Shown here: positions 20,781-31,464 of the stretch, in pieces | How the letters are laid out: each line of letters starts with the position of its first letter | Numbering within the stretch: the first letter of the stretch is position 1 | Origin: Haemonchus contortus | Taxonomy: Eukaryota; Nematoda; Chromadorea; Rhabditida; Trichostrongylidae | Length of the DNA: 64,000 nt | Reading direction: 5' to 3' | Assembly: GCA_000469685.2 (NCBI GenBank) | Contig: LS997567.1 | Location: forward strand, 19,814,891-19,878,890 | The notes under the pieces: model-generated | What the model was told of the DNA's origin: nothing | Databases searched by the model: none | Seen by the model: the letters and a program-made list of their open reading frames with translations, nothing else | Position numbers and translations under genes: made by a program

Positions 20781-21166
20781 CTCCACGCTCGTGGAGTCTA
20801 CTTCACAGAAAGGTATTTCTGTGAACTAGAATCCACGAGAAAGAGGGTATTTCTTATCTGGTCTCGTTGCAAGTGGTGCCATTTGCCACTTGTCACTGCG
20901 CATACTATCACAGCTAAACACAACTAAATAGACTCGCTTTTTACAACAGCACTGTGACCATAGACTGGTCCATTTCACGATCGTTCAATTGCTTTGGGTT
21001 TGTAATTTGCCCAACTCCACACTTGTGCTTTCTCCACGGCACCTCCGCCGTGCTTAAGGAGTTTTTTTGCTGTCGACGAACTCCAAAGACAACGAGAAGA
21101 TTGCTTCTTCGTTCTCTCGAATGAATGCAACGAACCTGACAACGGATTGGTCATTCTACGAGAATG
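20781..21166. other. Cluster of short perfect hairpins
   Basis: At least five hairpins lie close together: CTCCACG-CT-CGTGGAG (20781-20796), TTCACAGAAA-GGTA-TTTCTGTGAA (20802-20825), CAAGTGG-9nt-CCACTTG (20870-20892), CACGGC-6nt-GCCGTG (21035-21052) and CATTCT-ACG-AGAATG (21152-21166). The stems differ from one another in sequence. The arrangement is like the palindrome-rich leaders of the two BEL elements at 51.1-51.6 and 57.9-58.3 kb. Confidence 0.7.
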
Positions 21167-21169
21167 TCA

Positions 21170-21840
21170 TTTCACGTTCTCGACTGAGTGACCTTGCTCA
21201 TTCTATAGATGCAACCTCAACTTTTATAGTCCTTGCTGAACATCACGATGACTAAAGAGTGAATGCGTTGCTTGCAAATTACCCTCGACATGGGTCGCAC
21301 CATTCCCTCAGATGGATATCGCGGTTCTCGTTGGATTCACTAGCTCATTCCAATCCGCAATCGTCCGAGCGCTCCTAACAAAATAAACAAAATGGCAGAA
21401 GCTTAATGTCTGGTACGCGCGGATAAATTCGTGAAGAGCCTTTCGCAGTCATCCAAAGAGGACTGGAGGAGTCAAATGGAAATTGGAAAAATGTGCCTTC
21501 GACACCCCTACCAACATGCAGATTGCGTTAGATCACTCGTGCCAGTGAACCACCTAATGTTTGTTACTCGCTCACCATTATGGCTCGGCTTAACAGAATT
21601 CAACATAATGTATATCTCATATATATTTTTTCGAATTGCTTTGCTCTCATAAAATCACGTGCGACTTATCGCAAAGTACTATCTGTGTGTCATCTCATTG
21701 ATAGATTCTCTTTCGATTCAACTCTGTTCAGGCAAACAAAATAAATACTTTCGACCATGAACGACTTTCTATGAATCTTTGCATCGTGTGAGTTCCGGTA
21801 TGAAGGTGTGTGGTATAGCCTCAGCCAAGATGGTACACCA
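21170..21840. other. Gene-free stretch
   Basis: No supported coding or repeat feature. A polyadenylation-like AATAAA occurs near 21740. Confidence 0.4.
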
Positions 21841-21847
21841 CTTTATT

Positions 21848-21887
21848 CAGTCAACGTTTCGGCGTTACCGCCTTCGTCAGGACCTGG
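21848..21887 (-). ncRNA. Hammerhead-like ribozyme motif of PLE1
   Basis: On the minus strand: CAGGUC, core CUGACGA, A, stem II GGCG-GUAA-CGCC (four perfect pairs, tetraloop GUAA), second core GAAACGUU, then GACUGA. GGUC pairs with GACU as a short stem I (one G-U). This is the best stem II among the copies in the window. The single extra A between CUGACGA and stem II departs from the strict consensus. Confidence 0.5.
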
Positions 21888-22045
21888 AAGCCAAAAAGAA
21901 TTTGAGATTCATCCAACTCAAGCACCATTTCGGACTTCAGTTAGCCCAAGTAAACCTACAGATATCTGAATAGGTCTCGTAAACCACAACAAGAGAACCC
22001 ACTTTAGAATAGAGGAGACGACATGTAGACCACCTTTCAAACTGC

Positions 22046-22666
22046 CTATTTAAACATTTTCGCAGTGGGTGGGCTCCGGGTGCCTGACCCCCGACTTGAA
22101 GCCGGTGGCAATTGTAGCCCACACAGGTCGATGAATGGGGCGAGTTCACTTGTTATGGCCAGGCATTCGTCTTTCCGGTTAATTTTGGGGTCTTTTGCGC
22201 GGATCCCAAACGCTTCCAAGGTTTTGCGCGCGGAGGTCGTGGGCTCCCGCATCATAATCCTGACTGAGACTTCAAACTCTACCCCTCCGTGGCGATTCCT
22301 ACGATGGTCTCCGAGGGGGATTTCAGGCCTTGAATTCTTCAGACCAGCTAGGTGTTCCTTGATCCTACATACTAAAGGCCACCCGGTCTCACCTATGTAT
22401 TCGTCCCCGCAGGCCTCACAAGTGATCAAATAGATCACCCCCGAAGCCATGCAGTCCCCCTCCCGCCCGTTGTGACGGATGACACAGTGGGGGGTTATGC
22501 AGAGACGGTCACACAGACGATTTTGAACCAGCTTTTTCCTGAGATTGGTAGGAGGAACTTCGACCACCCGCACCATGTCATCAAGGCCACACCTGCGCAG
22601 AGCTGTTCTTACGTCACAGCTGACCGAGTCTGATACGAAGGGAAGGCAAAAGGTCACCTTCTCCAA
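22046..22666 (-). pseudogene. PLE1 GIY-YIG endonuclease half
   Basis: An open frame of 206 codons. It starts with the reverse transcriptase-endonuclease linker (EKVTFCLPFVSDSVSCDVRT, VVEVPPTNLRKKLVQNRLCD). The zinc-like CITPHC then leads to the GIY motif in ASGVIYLITCEACGDEYIGE, with the YIG motif 12 residues on, followed by RIKEHL and, later, DPKINRKDECLAITSELAPF. The domain nicks DNA for insertion. It is continuous with the upstream reverse transcriptase apart from a frameshift at about 22660. The first codon is not an ATG, which agrees with it being the second half of a longer protein. Confidence 0.85.
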
Positions 22667-23538
22667 ACTTTCGTCAGTATGTCCGTGTGGTCTGCTACGT
22701 GGGGTCTGCGAAGGGATTGTTCTTGCAAGGGATACCCATTAGTGATGGCCACCTCTCGAGCGAGCTCTACCGATTCTGCCACCTCGCGATCACCTGATGG
22801 AACCATTTTCGCTGTCCTAAACATGTTGCGTGTGATGGCCTGCTTGGTTTTGAGAGGATGCGCCGACCTAAAGTGGACCAGGATATTCTTGCTGGTGGGT
22901 TTCCTATACCATTTGGTCCTAAGAAACCCTCGCTCAAGCTGAACCTGCATGTTTAGGAAAGGCAGCCATGTGTCTATGGGCTTTTCCCGTGTGAATCTAA
23001 TATTTTCAGCTTGGGTGTTCAGCAGCTCGAAACATGTATCCATTTCCTTTTGAGTTGAGCAGGCGACAAAGCAGTCGTCTACATAACGGCAATAGAGCAC
23101 AGGTTGGCGATCCAAAACGGGCCTTTCTATTTTTGACATGTAGACAATGGCCAGCACGGGTGCTAGCCGCTGGCCCATGGCTAACCCCCTGACTTGACTG
23201 AAGTACTGGCCGGACCACCTGAATATTGAGCAGTCAAGGCATTCCTTGACCAAAGTCATAACGTGGGAGACAGAGAGGCCATACATATTTATCGAACCCG
23301 CATGTTCATTCAAGAGCTCGTGGGTGGCCTGCAAGGCGTCCCCGTTCGACACGTTTGTGTAGAGAGATGTCACGTCAAATGATTCTATGACGTGATTTCT
23401 CCTGAAGCGAGTCTCCTGCAGTTGGTCGAGGAACCTCCTGGTGTTACTGAGGTGGGCTGGGATAAATGTTAGTAATTGCGTCAACACGAGGTTCAGCAGC
23501 CATGATATGCGATCGGTAGGACCTCCCACGTTGCTCAT
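22654..23538 (-). pseudogene. PLE1 reverse transcriptase
   Basis: An open frame of 294 codons covering the Penelope-type reverse transcriptase core: RPIMSNVGGPTDRISWLL (fingers), SFDVTSLYTNVSNGDAL (motif A, catalytic Asp), RGLAMGQRLAPVLAIVYM (motif B), YCRYVDDCFVACS (motif C, YxDD, both Asp kept), FTREKPIDTWLPFLNMQV (motif D region) and KWYRKPTSKNILVHFRSAHP (thumb). Penelope enzymes are related to telomerase and prime at nicked or exposed DNA ends. The catalytic residues look intact here, so the copy is fairly young. It belongs to the same polyprotein as 23596-24464 and 22046-22666. Confidence 0.9.
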
Positions 23539-23595
23539 GATGGGGCGAACTTCGAAGTCCGAGGGATCGAGGGACGGTGGGTGTTTGGAGCAAGG

Positions 23596-24464
23596 TTATG
23601 CGTTTTTATAAGAACATAGAACTGGGCACACCGGGAGGTCACACTTTAAACGTGTGATCAGTGATTTCGGTAAGTCTGCCCTATGTGCTATGTCCAACCA
23701 AACACTGTTTAAACGGCGGTACTGCCTTTTGTACTCTCCCTCTGATGATGGCTTGTAGAGGGTCCCATCCCCCAGGTGGGCCTGTGTGATCGCAGCGTTC
23801 AGACCTCGCGGCATGACCACGAATTCGCCCCCTTATCGCTTACCGAAATCTTGATGCTTTTGGAGTTTGAAAGATCTTGGAGCTCGGCAAGCCCTCGCTT
23901 CTGCGCAACGGTGATGTTGGGAACGGGTGGCCGGTGGCTGTGCCGCCTCAGAATAGAGAATACAGACTTCGCAAACAGGCGGAACTTAACATCGACGGCG
24001 GGATTCGGGTCCTGTGGTCTGAAGAATAGGGGAGAGAAAGGGATAGCCGGGAATCGGCTTGCTGGATGTCCATGGCCGCTCTCCTGTTGGTTGGCCTTTT
24101 GGCGCAGGTTGTCTCGTAGTGCCTGAAGACCCCCCCCCAGGACTTTACGCGATACACCACGACCTACCACCTGTGTAGGTGCAAAACTGGGACCTAGATC
24201 CAGAACCGATAGTGCATCCTCAGAAAGACTGATGCCACCTATAACAGTGACTCTAGGAGGTCTGGGCCCGGATTCCTCACTGATGTCAGTTTGGTGGTGG
24301 TCTACAGTGTTGGAGGTAGGAGCCTCTGGTTGTGAATTACGAGATCTCTTTAGGTCTATAAGTTTACTGAACTTGTTCTGAAGCCATAGTTTGGTACTTG
24401 AACGGATAGAATCGCAAATAACTTTTGACTCACCCACGACCTTCCTCCAAATACAAACAGGCAA
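23596..24464 (-). pseudogene. PLE1 N-terminal region
   Basis: The 221-codon frame 24464-23799 has no recognised domain until KSIKISVSDKG (about 23830). That is the start of the conserved Penelope 'SDKGGEFVVM' block, which is cut by a frameshift. The block resumes at 23820-23596 as VMPRGLNAAITQAHLGDGTL and SVWLDIAHRADLPKSLITRL, then breaks again before the fingers of the reverse transcriptase (23538). Frameshifts probably came after insertion. The upstream 150 residues are poor in known motifs and rich in basic and proline residues. Confidence 0.75.
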
Positions 24465-24588
24465 ACATCATTGACAACACAATTCTTTGGACACACATTT
24501 GATTAACAGTGAGAACACTTGATTCTTCTTGCTTTTCCATGCAGTCCTCAGTTTGCGTAGCTGTAATTCTTGTACTTGCCTACTGTAA

Positions 24589-25020
24589 TAGTTATTTCCT
24601 TCCTCTTAACGCGATATACCGCTGCACCAACGTCAGAAGACGTACCAATTTTCAGGATCAGTGTCTTTTCTCCATCAAGAGACAGATCCCACTTGTAACA
24701 AGGGAAAGATACTTGGTCGCAGTGGCCGTTCAAGATGAGATGTACACCCCCGTAGGTGGTTTCGTACGCTGATCTCAAATCTGTATTCCAAATCTGCGAA
24801 ACGATCCTGGGAACAAAGTTACGGGACCGGGGCCTCCCTGTGTTATGCCACTGCGCTGAACGGATCACCGAGCCGAGCAAAGCCCTTATCTGTGCAACGG
24901 TGGCCTGGGGGATAGTGCGGTGGACTGATAGACATGACCCCAAAGTTCGGTTCCCTGATGCATGGGCTCGTTTTGCTTTTCCATAAAATGCATCCTAAAC
25001 GCTTGCAAAGCGTTTTGGTC
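24589..25020. repeat. Left arm of ~430-bp inverted repeat
   Basis: Reverse complement of 26356-26780, with moderate divergence. It contains a minus-strand CR1-like piece (HCDQVSFPCYKWDLSLDGEK, 24690-24750) and a plus-strand tRNA-like stretch (24895-24965, GGTGGCCTGGGGGATAGTGC ... AGTTCGGTTCC). The B box is degenerate in this arm. Confidence 0.85.
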
Positions 25021-25439
25021 GGTACAGGGTTTCCTCACAATTTAGGACTTAGGACGGAATAGTAATCCAATGAAAATTTTCTTACCGCCACTGGCCGAAT
25101 ATATACATGCGTCTCTCTACCCTGAACAGTCAAGATGGTGTTTTGAAATCTTCGGCAGCTCCTCGTACTTACGGTAGGCGGCGGTCAAGTGACTCATCCG
25201 ACCAGAGCCCTCTTTAGGAGAGATACGGTCCACAGATTCTAGGAATAGTGCCCGTGCTTTCGAAGCGCTCGTACAAGTTAGCTGGCATTGTTGAAAAAAT
25301 GCTGTAGAACAGTAGTTTCTCGTTGTGTGCACATATGATTATCCGTTGATTCTATCCATGGAGTAAATGCCCTTTCAAGAGGTCCTTTCATGAGTTAAGC
25401 GTGGTGGAGCGGTGGGGCATGGTACCACGGCTGTCCCCA

Positions 25440-26345
25440 AAACCCTGTATCCACCTGTGAATTGTTCTGAATTTTTCCCCTATGAGCCTTCATTGTTGAT
25501 TTGAAGCGGTATCCAGTGGAAATGACTGTCGTGCAATGGGACTCTCTTATTAATTTCATGATAACTTATCCTTACAATTTATCCACTGATCTTCATAAGT
25601 AGGCAGACCGATTAGCTTGTTTTGCACCTGATAGTTGCGACCACATCGACCATACATCGTAAGTTGTCAATAATGGATTATTTCAAAAGCTCTCCTAATT
25701 TCCGCCCTCTGTCTTGATGATGCAAAACGTGTTTCTCATGCTTGAGAAGGTGCGGCTTCTTTTGAAACTCGAGCTATAGAAGACTACAGACTCTTCCACT
25801 AGTGTAATAAAATTGGAGCTCATGGGACAGATCACAAACATGAGGGCTACGTTTCACTTCGGAGCCTCTACATCCCCACAAACGTAGGAAGTTTCATTCG
25901 CGAAGCTACGAGTCCATCGTCGCTGTCCTCATCAGGCGACCGGAGAGGATCAATGTGATCGTCTTTCACGAATTCGACTTCTTCGCAAAGGATAACGGGC
26001 TTGTTTTCATGCTATCGATAGGTACGGTTCAAAACTACTTCATTACCGCCTCTTGGATAATGTTGGTGTCTACTTCATGCTACAAGAAGAAATTCCGCTA
26101 CCAAATATGATGACCCTACAATCGTTAAAAAGATTCGCTTATAACGTGTTGAAAAGCGTTTGATCCGATGAATCATTTGAAATCTTCCTCTTTGAAGCCT
26201 TTGAGACACATTTTAAGCAAATATTTAGAATTCCTCTTTGGCTCGATTGGAGCTCCATCCTTATTCGGCCGGTGAGAGGCGAAAAAAACTTGCCTTGTAT
26301 TACCCTCCAATGCTCCTAAATTGTGAGAAAGCCCTGTAGATGCCC
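25440..26345 (-). repeat. Unclassified dispersed repeat R2, copy 2
   Basis: Aligns with 865-1770 in the same orientation, and more heavily mutated. On the minus strand, CEEVEFVKDDHIDPLRSPDE then DSDD (about 25980-25905) parallels the acidic stretch in copy 1, while the plus-strand frames are not shared. It sits between the two arms of the inverted repeat 24589-26780. No termini or target duplication were found. Confidence 0.55.
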
Positions 26346-26355
26346 AACATTGAGC

Positions 26356-26780
26356 CCAAAAACGTTTTGCAAGAGTTTAGGACGCACTCTATGTAAAAGC
26401 AAAACGAGCCCATGCATCAAGGATTCGAACCTTGATCTCATGCCTATCAGTCCCCCGCACTATCCCCCAGGCCACCGTTGACAGGTAATGGCTTTGCTCG
26501 GCTCGGTGATCTGTTCAGCGCAGTGGCATAATACAGGGAGGTCCCGGTCCCGTAACTTTGTTCCCAGAATCGTTTCGCAGATTTGGAATACAAATTTGAG
26601 ATCAGCGTTCGAAACCACCTACGGGGGTATACATCTCTGAATGGCCACTGCGACCTAGTATCCGTCCCTTGTTACAAGTGGGATCTGTCTCTTGCTGGAG
26701 AAAAGACACTGATCCTGAAAATTGGTACGTCTTCTGACGTTGGTGCAGCGGTATATCGCGTTAAGAGGAATGAAATAACT
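26356..26780. repeat. Right arm of ~430-bp inverted repeat
   Basis: Mirror of 24589-25020. It ends inside the CR1 reverse transcriptase piece (CGGTATATCGCGTTAAGAGG), which continues beyond the repeat in this arm only. Confidence 0.85.
26404..26496 (-). tRNA. tRNA-like sequence (pseudogene or SINE head)
   Basis: On the minus strand GGTGGCCTGGGGGATAGTGC resembles a D-arm/A box. AAGGTTCGAATCCTT is a perfect B box and T-arm (stem AAGG/CCTT). No acceptor stem pairs with the expected distance and no clear anticodon arm forms, so it is not a working tRNA. It is more likely a tRNA pseudogene or the polymerase III head of a SINE. The inverted partner at 24895-24965 shows the same start. Confidence 0.35.
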
Positions 26781-27135
26781 AGGGTCGAAAAAGTTATAGA
26801 TCTTGGTTTCGATACTTATGGAAGGCTTTGTTTTGATCATCATTATAAATCGGTAATTTTTGCGGCGAATCATGGTATCTAGAATTTATTCTAAGCTCTT
26901 CGCTCAAAAGATTCACGCAATTTACTACGTGCATATGAGACGTATGTTAGGCCAATACTTGAGAGCCGAGCTATAGTGTTTTCTCCACATAATAAGAAAG
27001 ATATCGCTCTTCTCAAAAGCGTTCAAAACAATACCACCCGGATACCAACCATGCGTTGCAGTAGCGTCAGTTACGAGTTCATCCCAAGCGGCATTGACAG
27101 AAGAAAACTGTTAGGACTGAAACGTTTGCCGTCTA
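26583..27135 (+). pseudogene. CR1/Jockey-type LINE reverse transcriptase 3' end
   Basis: The plus strand reads CYKWDLSLAGEKTLILKIGT (26675-26730), VYRVKRNEITRVEKVIDLGF (26748-26807), LCFDHHYKSVIFAANHGI, then in another frame LRAYETYVRPILESR (about 26928-26970) and SPHNKKDIALLKSVQNNTTR (26985-27040), then LLGLKRLPSTW. These are the thumb and C-terminal blocks of CR1-group LINEs (W..L...EKT..L.IG, V..V.DLG, YVRPILE, LE.VQ..FTR). The catalytic palm is absent. It is a 5'-truncated copy with two or three frame breaks. It differs from the two CR1 elements at 38-46 kb. Confidence 0.75.
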
Positions 27136-27789
27136 CATGGTTATGGTTTTCAGAAATATGACGGGTAGAACCTACTCTGGAGCTGACAGATTTCTTTGAT
27201 GTAACCACATCAAATACCACGAGGGGAAGCTGTCAACTCAGGGCGCCAGTTACCAGGACACAGGTCGGGTTCAAAAGCTTCGCAGTTAGATCCATTTCTA
27301 CGTTCAACAAATTGCTTTGCCAAAATGCATTGAAGCTATCATTGACTGGGTTCGAAAGGCTTTTTTTCTGAAGACTAGTTTGTTTTAATCAGTTCCTATC
27401 CATCGGCGACCGCATCGCAACACTTACGACAAGGATCTCCTCTGCTAACACCTTCAGACATCGACAACAGTCTCTCATAAACACTGATTCACTTAACATC
27501 ACAGTATTAAAATTTTTCGTGCCACTTAACCAATTGCAATGATACAAGTCGCTTCGAGAAAAATGTCCAAAGAGTTGATACTGCACTATTTCTGTGTTGG
27601 CGCAAACGAGGTCTTTTCATAATACAATCGTATGGTCAATGGCTTATTTTACAAATACTGTTGGAAGTTGAAAGATTAAACCATGTCGTATTCTCACGTA
27701 TCGTTTCGGCACTGGTTTCTCAAAAGAGACTTCCCCAGCCCCATTACACTTCTCCGAAGTCTTGAAACTTTAAGGAGAATCCCCGGAAA

Positions 27790-27822
27790 GGACAAGTGCG
27801 GGTTCGAGTCCCGTCCGAGACA
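27790..27822 (+). tRNA. T-arm/B-box-like sequence
   Basis: GCGGGTTCGAGTCCCGT forms a perfect five-pair T-stem around TTCGAGT and matches the polymerase III B box. Upstream, CTTGAAA sits like an anticodon loop between poorly paired arms, and no acceptor stem of proper spacing is found. Probably a decayed tRNA-related sequence. Confidence 0.25.
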
Positions 27823-28170
27823 GAAGTTTTGTCCATAAATCGCCAACCTTGTGAGACTTTGAGGAGAATATTTTTTGATCGACTCTGACCCTGAGAATGA
27901 GACTGTCGCAATGGCTTTTGCAAAGGAAGGGAGAGGAAATATCACACAAAAAGTGCAGAGAGTTCGTGAACATGATGGAACAAGAGATTATGAAGTTCAT
28001 TTCAGCAGAGGATGTTTTTGCGTTTGTAAGAATATGGCTATAACAATGGTGACTTTACACTAACGAGACCTGCCTCTTCTAACAACCTGTCCGCTTTTTG
28101 ATACATCATAGAATTTACAATGGGAGAGATTACCAAATCCACGAAGACGATCACGAATTGATCACCGTAC

Positions 28171-28338
28171 CTGGAGCATCACGATTCATTATGGATTGCC
28201 CCATTACACTGTTGTCCTTGGGACCACAATAAGCGCTGAGTGGAACTGAAGAAACAGGAATGTCGGTTCGGATGTGCAGGAAAGAATTGCTGAGCATCAT
28301 AATACTATGTGGAAATTTGAGAAAACCGACAGTTTTTC
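28171..28338 (-). CDS. Candidate orphan exon (unconfirmed)
   Basis: On the minus strand, GTTATGTTTCAG immediately precedes an open 168-nt block, and CCAG|GTACGG follows it. These are good nematode acceptor and donor matches. The block translates as GKTVGFLKFPHSIMMLSNSF and on to NSVMGQSIMNRDAP, in phase 1 at both borders. I do not recognise the protein and could not find in-phase partner exons, so chance is a real possibility. Confidence 0.2.
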
Positions 28339-31300
28339 CTGAAACATAACTCTTTCTAAACACTATATTGCAAATCCCTCACCAAAGTTCTTTAGAGAAC
28401 CGCTTCAACAAAACTCTTTCCTCTCTACTCGCCTCGAGTCAAACAGAATTTCTGATTGGTCTTATAGAACTCAGAACGTTTAAGAATTCACCAGTTGAAG
28501 TCCGACTGCCAGGTTAGTATTTGGACCTGTCCGAAAGCATTACTTTTGTAAGTACTGCGCCCTTAAGGAGCGTTTGAGGAGCGCAGTACCATACTCCCTA
28601 ATATTTCGAGGAATTCCAAGGGATATACTATTGCAGCAGCTGATCGTGCTCACCTCCATAATTTCTCGGAATTTGCCTGAGGGAGCAAAGTAAACACTCG
28701 AGGAAACATTATTAGAGCCTTCCAAGCGGATGTACAATCACAAAATTACCTCCACGACAATGAGTGGCAGTCGCAGGTAATACAACCCTGAAGGACTGCC
28801 AGTAAACATGAAATTTCGGGAGTATGCGTCTCTCATTCCGCTTTTAACCCGAACAGTAGAGGCCGTTGGTTTACGAAATGAATTGCCTTTGGCAGCTACC
28901 AGTCAGTCAGATACTTATCTCCCCATCTAATAATGGGACCATTGACTTAGCGCGAATTGATGATCCGGAAGCCAAGTTGTGATTCTGAAATCTATTTAAT
29001 CGTGAGGATTGTAAGACTTAGGCGGCGATTCTGGTGAAAGAGAAGAAATCCAGTGCAGCCCATCAGATAATATGTAAGTTTTGCCCCATTACATGCGGTG
29101 GGGCGTCCGGAATAATACTCATGAAAGATGACTTACAATTACAAAAAAACTTATTACAGATCTCCACAGATGTGGCTCGACCCACAAACTCTTGAAAAAG
29201 CGAACAGAATTCGCAATCAGCACGTCAGGGATGCGATTTTGATACAAAATGTTAGTCAGCTTCGAAAGGTAGTAGTCGATGTGTGCAAGTCACAATAGTT
29301 TACTCTGCTCAAGGTCATTTTTTGCGGAAAAGATCTCATCACAGTGAGTGAGATCCTAGTGAATGCAATTAGTCGAAGGGCTAATTCGGCATTATGACTG
29401 CAGAATGTTAGGGATTCTTCAATCAATGTCTGCTGTATTGGAATCACATTTATTTTGAAAGTGCATTGCTCACCACGTGTATTACTCGGGACGCTATTGT
29501 GCATACATAATGGATCACCGCTGAAGCACTTGCTTTGTTGTTTACCTACGGTACTGTGAAAATGGAGCCGGGAACAGGTGTTTATTTACGTCGAAAAGAA
29601 TTGAATTTCACGTCAGAGCGAATCTTGCCAAACAAATCATTGGAAGCAAGAACTAAAGAGAAAATAATAGACACTAAGAACTTCGAATAAGCGGAAAAGT
29701 CACGAACCTGAGTGAGTGTTATTCGGAAAATTGCCTCGTGAACATGTGCGCTTTGGGTGTAAAGAAGGGAAATCCGATACGAAACATATGGTGGGTCTAT
29801 ATCTCAAAAGATTACGAAATAACTGATGTCTATCCAGCCATACTTGTAGAGTCCTCAGATTTTCGAGCTTCTTGATGAAATATTTTTTGAGGTGCAGCAA
29901 AAAATTCACGTAAATTTTTAAGTGTAGCTTACAGACCTACTCAATATGGTGGAATGGCATAATAAATAGTAGGCTACTAACTTAGCTAGCTCAATGAGCG
30001 CTTTGTGAACCTTCCGTACTTGCGTTTTGCAAAACGCAACGGAACGGTGCTTGTAACGTTACGGGAACATGTATCGAAAATTCTACAGTTACGATCGCCA
30101 CAGTAACTGCTGAACAGCAAACAGAACCAGTTAGAGTATTTTTCATCGTATCTTACCACATTTCGACTCTCCTTACGTTAAACGTTTTCATTATGATCAT
30201 AACCAACCAAACAACTTCTGGTTCATTGTTATTCAATATGTTTTGTTTTACCGCAGAAAAATCTTTTTGTAACCCTCAGAAAAGTAACTTTGGGAGTTGA
30301 AGAGTTTTATGACCATTTTATCGGAAAAGAATTGGAGCATAAGAGAAAATGAGATTCAAGAAAGATCCATCGCCATTGACTCGAACAAGAAAGTTAGTTA
30401 ACAAACGTTATCCAAGCAGTTGATTCTAGAACGTCACGCTGAAGCAGCATTGCTGAACAGAGGAGCCTCTCATTACACATTACGAGATTTCGCAACGTAT
30501 CACAGCTGGTGATGGCGACATCGGATTTTCTTAGTGCTTCCGCCTCTGCTTCGAAACCTTGTCTAGAATCCAGTTAGCGCCCAAGTAATTGAGTGTGGTT
30601 CAGGGGAGATATAATTATCTCTATCACAGAATAAGTGGATTATTCATTGAGTTATTTAATGTAGGTGGCGAATGTAAACATTCAAAAATAAATGTCTGCA
30701 GTGCTTAGAAAAATACGCAGTTACTTAGTTGCCAACCTAATAGTTTACTGAATACTTGCCTTCTGCTCAACGAAATATATCAGGAACTGGATCCTTGCCT
30801 GCCTTCAAATGTTGACGGGATAACTAAAATGGCCCTAAGTATTCTCCTAGATAGCTGGTGACCACGATGACTGCTGGAAGAATAGGCTTTTATCTTTTTT
30901 GTATGTATTAGAAGGACTGTTGTTCGGAGAAATAAGTGTAATCTAACGGTGAAAGAGTTAAGGTGGACTGACACTTGTTAAAAATAGGTGAGAACTATTA
31001 TCCGCGCATTTTCACCCAAACCTATCCCAAACGACGCGGGATCGGATAACTGCAACTCGATGACTTGAGAAGGACTGAGGAAAAGTTCTCGTGAGAGAGC
31101 TTTCTTCGGTCCTGACTCTTCAGATATCACTCTTTGACGCGGTAAATTGACGGTTAGGCCGATGCACGGAATGACCACGATAATTGGTGGAAAAAACTGA
31201 GCTTTTCACCCTTTTGTCTGAAAAAGAATATGCTCGATTCAAGGAATGTTCAACGTTTGACGCGAAAGAGACAAGGTGGACCAAATCTAGTCCACACAAA

Positions 31301-31450
31301 AAGTTAAGAGGGAGTGTTACTTTGCAAGTTCACCCGAGCCTGCCTAAACAGCGTGAGGTCGGAAGGGTGCAACTCATGGACGAAGCTGTAGTGACAAATG
31401 GTACTCCAGTACACACGCATGGACGGGGGATCGCATTCCGAATCAACACT

Positions 31451-31464
31451 CGCCCAGAGCAACT
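31451..31464. repeat. 14-bp target-site duplication, left copy (RTE-B1)
   Basis: CGCCCAGAGCAACT here is identical to 33910-33923. Confidence 0.95.

Larger units (their letters stand above)
21845..24464 (-). mobile_element. Penelope-like element PLE1, best-preserved copy
   Basis: On the minus strand the order is an N-terminal region (24464-23596), reverse transcriptase (23538-22654), a GIY-YIG endonuclease half (22666-22046) and a 3' UTR with a hammerhead-like motif (21848-21887). The ORF would be about 800 codons but for roughly three single-base frameshifts: near 23810 (VSDKG to VMPRGLN), near 23595 and near 22660. The GIY-YIG-bearing type is the endonuclease-plus branch of Penelope-like elements. 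No target duplication could be established. Confidence 0.85.
27136..31450. other. Longest stretch without recognised elements
   Basis: Over 4.3 kb I recognise no transposon domain. Short open frames with splice-like borders occur on both strands (28171-28338 minus; 29159-29270 plus, ending CGAAAG|GTAGTA; and 28645-28720 minus, ending ATGGAG|GTGAGC), but they do not join in phase. This is the likeliest place for a host gene fragment or intron sequence in the window, without proof. Confidence 0.35.

Noticed and set aside
22065..24126. Plus-strand open frames across PLE1
   Set aside because: They lie antisense to clearly homologous Penelope reverse transcriptase and GIY-YIG coding sequence.
24895..24965. 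Possible functional tRNA on the plus strand
   Set aside because: The B box is degenerate (AGTTCGGTTCC) and no acceptor stem forms. It is only the inverted partner of the tRNA-like stretch at 26404-26496.
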